Shown: positions 63,825 through 64,000 of the stretch, one piece after another
How positions within the stretch are numbered: the first letter of the stretch is position 1
Layout: the number at the start of each line of letters is the position of its first letter
Assembly: GCF_000176235.1 (NCBI RefSeq)
Contig: NZ_ACZV01000005.1
Location: forward strand, 1,922,001 to 1,986,000
Length of the DNA: 64,000 bases
Source: Vibrio orientalis CIP 102891 = ATCC 33934
GTDB lineage: Bacteria > Pseudomonadota > Gammaproteobacteria > Enterobacterales > Vibrionaceae
Direction: 5' to 3'
Program-made: the position numbers and the translations under genes
Notes under the pieces: model-generated
The model's input: only the letters and a program-made list of their open reading frames with translations
What the model was told of the DNA's origin: nothing
Databases searched by the model: none

Positions 63825-64000
63825 AATACGGAATATCTTTATAAAGAATAAATGGAGTAGCTAAACAGGCAGGTAAATATATGCTCAATGATTTGACTCT
63901 TTGAGAGTGCGAACAAATTCTAATCGCTTTAAATCCTGCTTAGCACAGGAGAAACATAGTCTGGAACAGACCTGATTATGTCAAGAGAGATGAGTAAGTA

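Noticed and set aside
63901..64000. Promoter for parE with TTGACA near 63980
   Set aside because: The best -10 is 20 bp away, too far for a standard sigma70 promoter, and the region continues outside the window.

Overview
This window is a stretch of a Vibrio chromosome, most likely chromosome 1. The proteins closely resemble Vibrio cholerae and other Vibrionaceae orthologues recalled from memory (NupC of the vcCNT type, DapB, RsmH, SerB). Gene order is also Vibrio-like: serB/ytjB, deo operon, nupC, a compact dcw cluster, rnpB, rsmI, lpoA-yraN-diaA-dolP, sspAB, petABC, rplM-rpsI, zapE, yhcB, degQS, parCE. I see no insertion sequence, prophage, integron, CRISPR array, tRNA or 5S/16S/23S rRNA gene. 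This is core genome, and its interest lies mainly between the genes.

Layout. 1-2.1 kb: 3' end of a gene that may be the PilZ protein gene plzC, then serB divergent from ytjB. 2.3-8.8 kb: nucleoside salvage, with deoC-deoA-deoB-deoD and the nucleoside transporter gene nupC upstream, all on the minus strand. 9-14.5 kb: a tatD-like gene, a 48-residue ORF and yaaA in one operon, an alanine/glycine:cation symporter, a DUF3545 protein, a hemerythrin-like protein and ung. 14.5-18 kb: nfo, the glycyl-radical spare part grcA under an FNR-type promoter, a LysR regulator and a TSUP permease whose coding ends overlap. 18.2-24.5 kb: carAB, dapB and mutT. 24.7-44.8 kb: secA, dciA (opposite strand), lpxC and the division/wall cluster ftsZ-ftsA-ftsQ-murC-murG-ftsW-murD-mraY-murF-murE-ftsI-ftsL-rsmH, transcribed from high to low coordinates. 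44.9-45.4 kb: RNase P RNA. 45.6-50.5 kb: rsmI, lpoA-yraN-diaA-dolP and sspB. 50.5-56.3 kb: sspA, the cytochrome bc1 operon petABC, rplM-rpsI and zapE. 56.4-63.8 kb: yhcB, degQ, degS, parC and parE.

How the genes work together. NupC imports nucleosides and the Deo enzymes split them and feed deoxyribose into central metabolism; a CRP site before nupC and LacI-family-like half-sites before deoC suggest joint control. The dcw cluster makes peptidoglycan precursors and the septal machinery, LpoA and ZapE/YhcB add layers to wall synthesis and division, and RsmH and RsmI both modify C1402 of 16S rRNA. CarAB feeds arginine and pyrimidine synthesis, and DapB makes the lysine/meso-DAP precursor used by MurE. 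DiaA and DciA act at replication initiation; ParC/ParE separate the finished chromosomes.

Most interesting observations. The RNase P RNA gene carries three contiguous copies of a 24-25 nt hairpin unit where helix P3 normally sits, and two extra units explain most of its excess length over the E. coli RNA. Two ERIC-type elements lie inside the deo operon. A family of fold-back intergenic repeats occurs three times. The grcA promoter has two FNR boxes 53 bp apart, the spacing I recall for E. coli yfiD. A 34-bp near-perfect palindrome lies between nfo and grcA. ftsQ appears to start with TTG and to have its own promoter in the gap where ddlB sits in E. coli.
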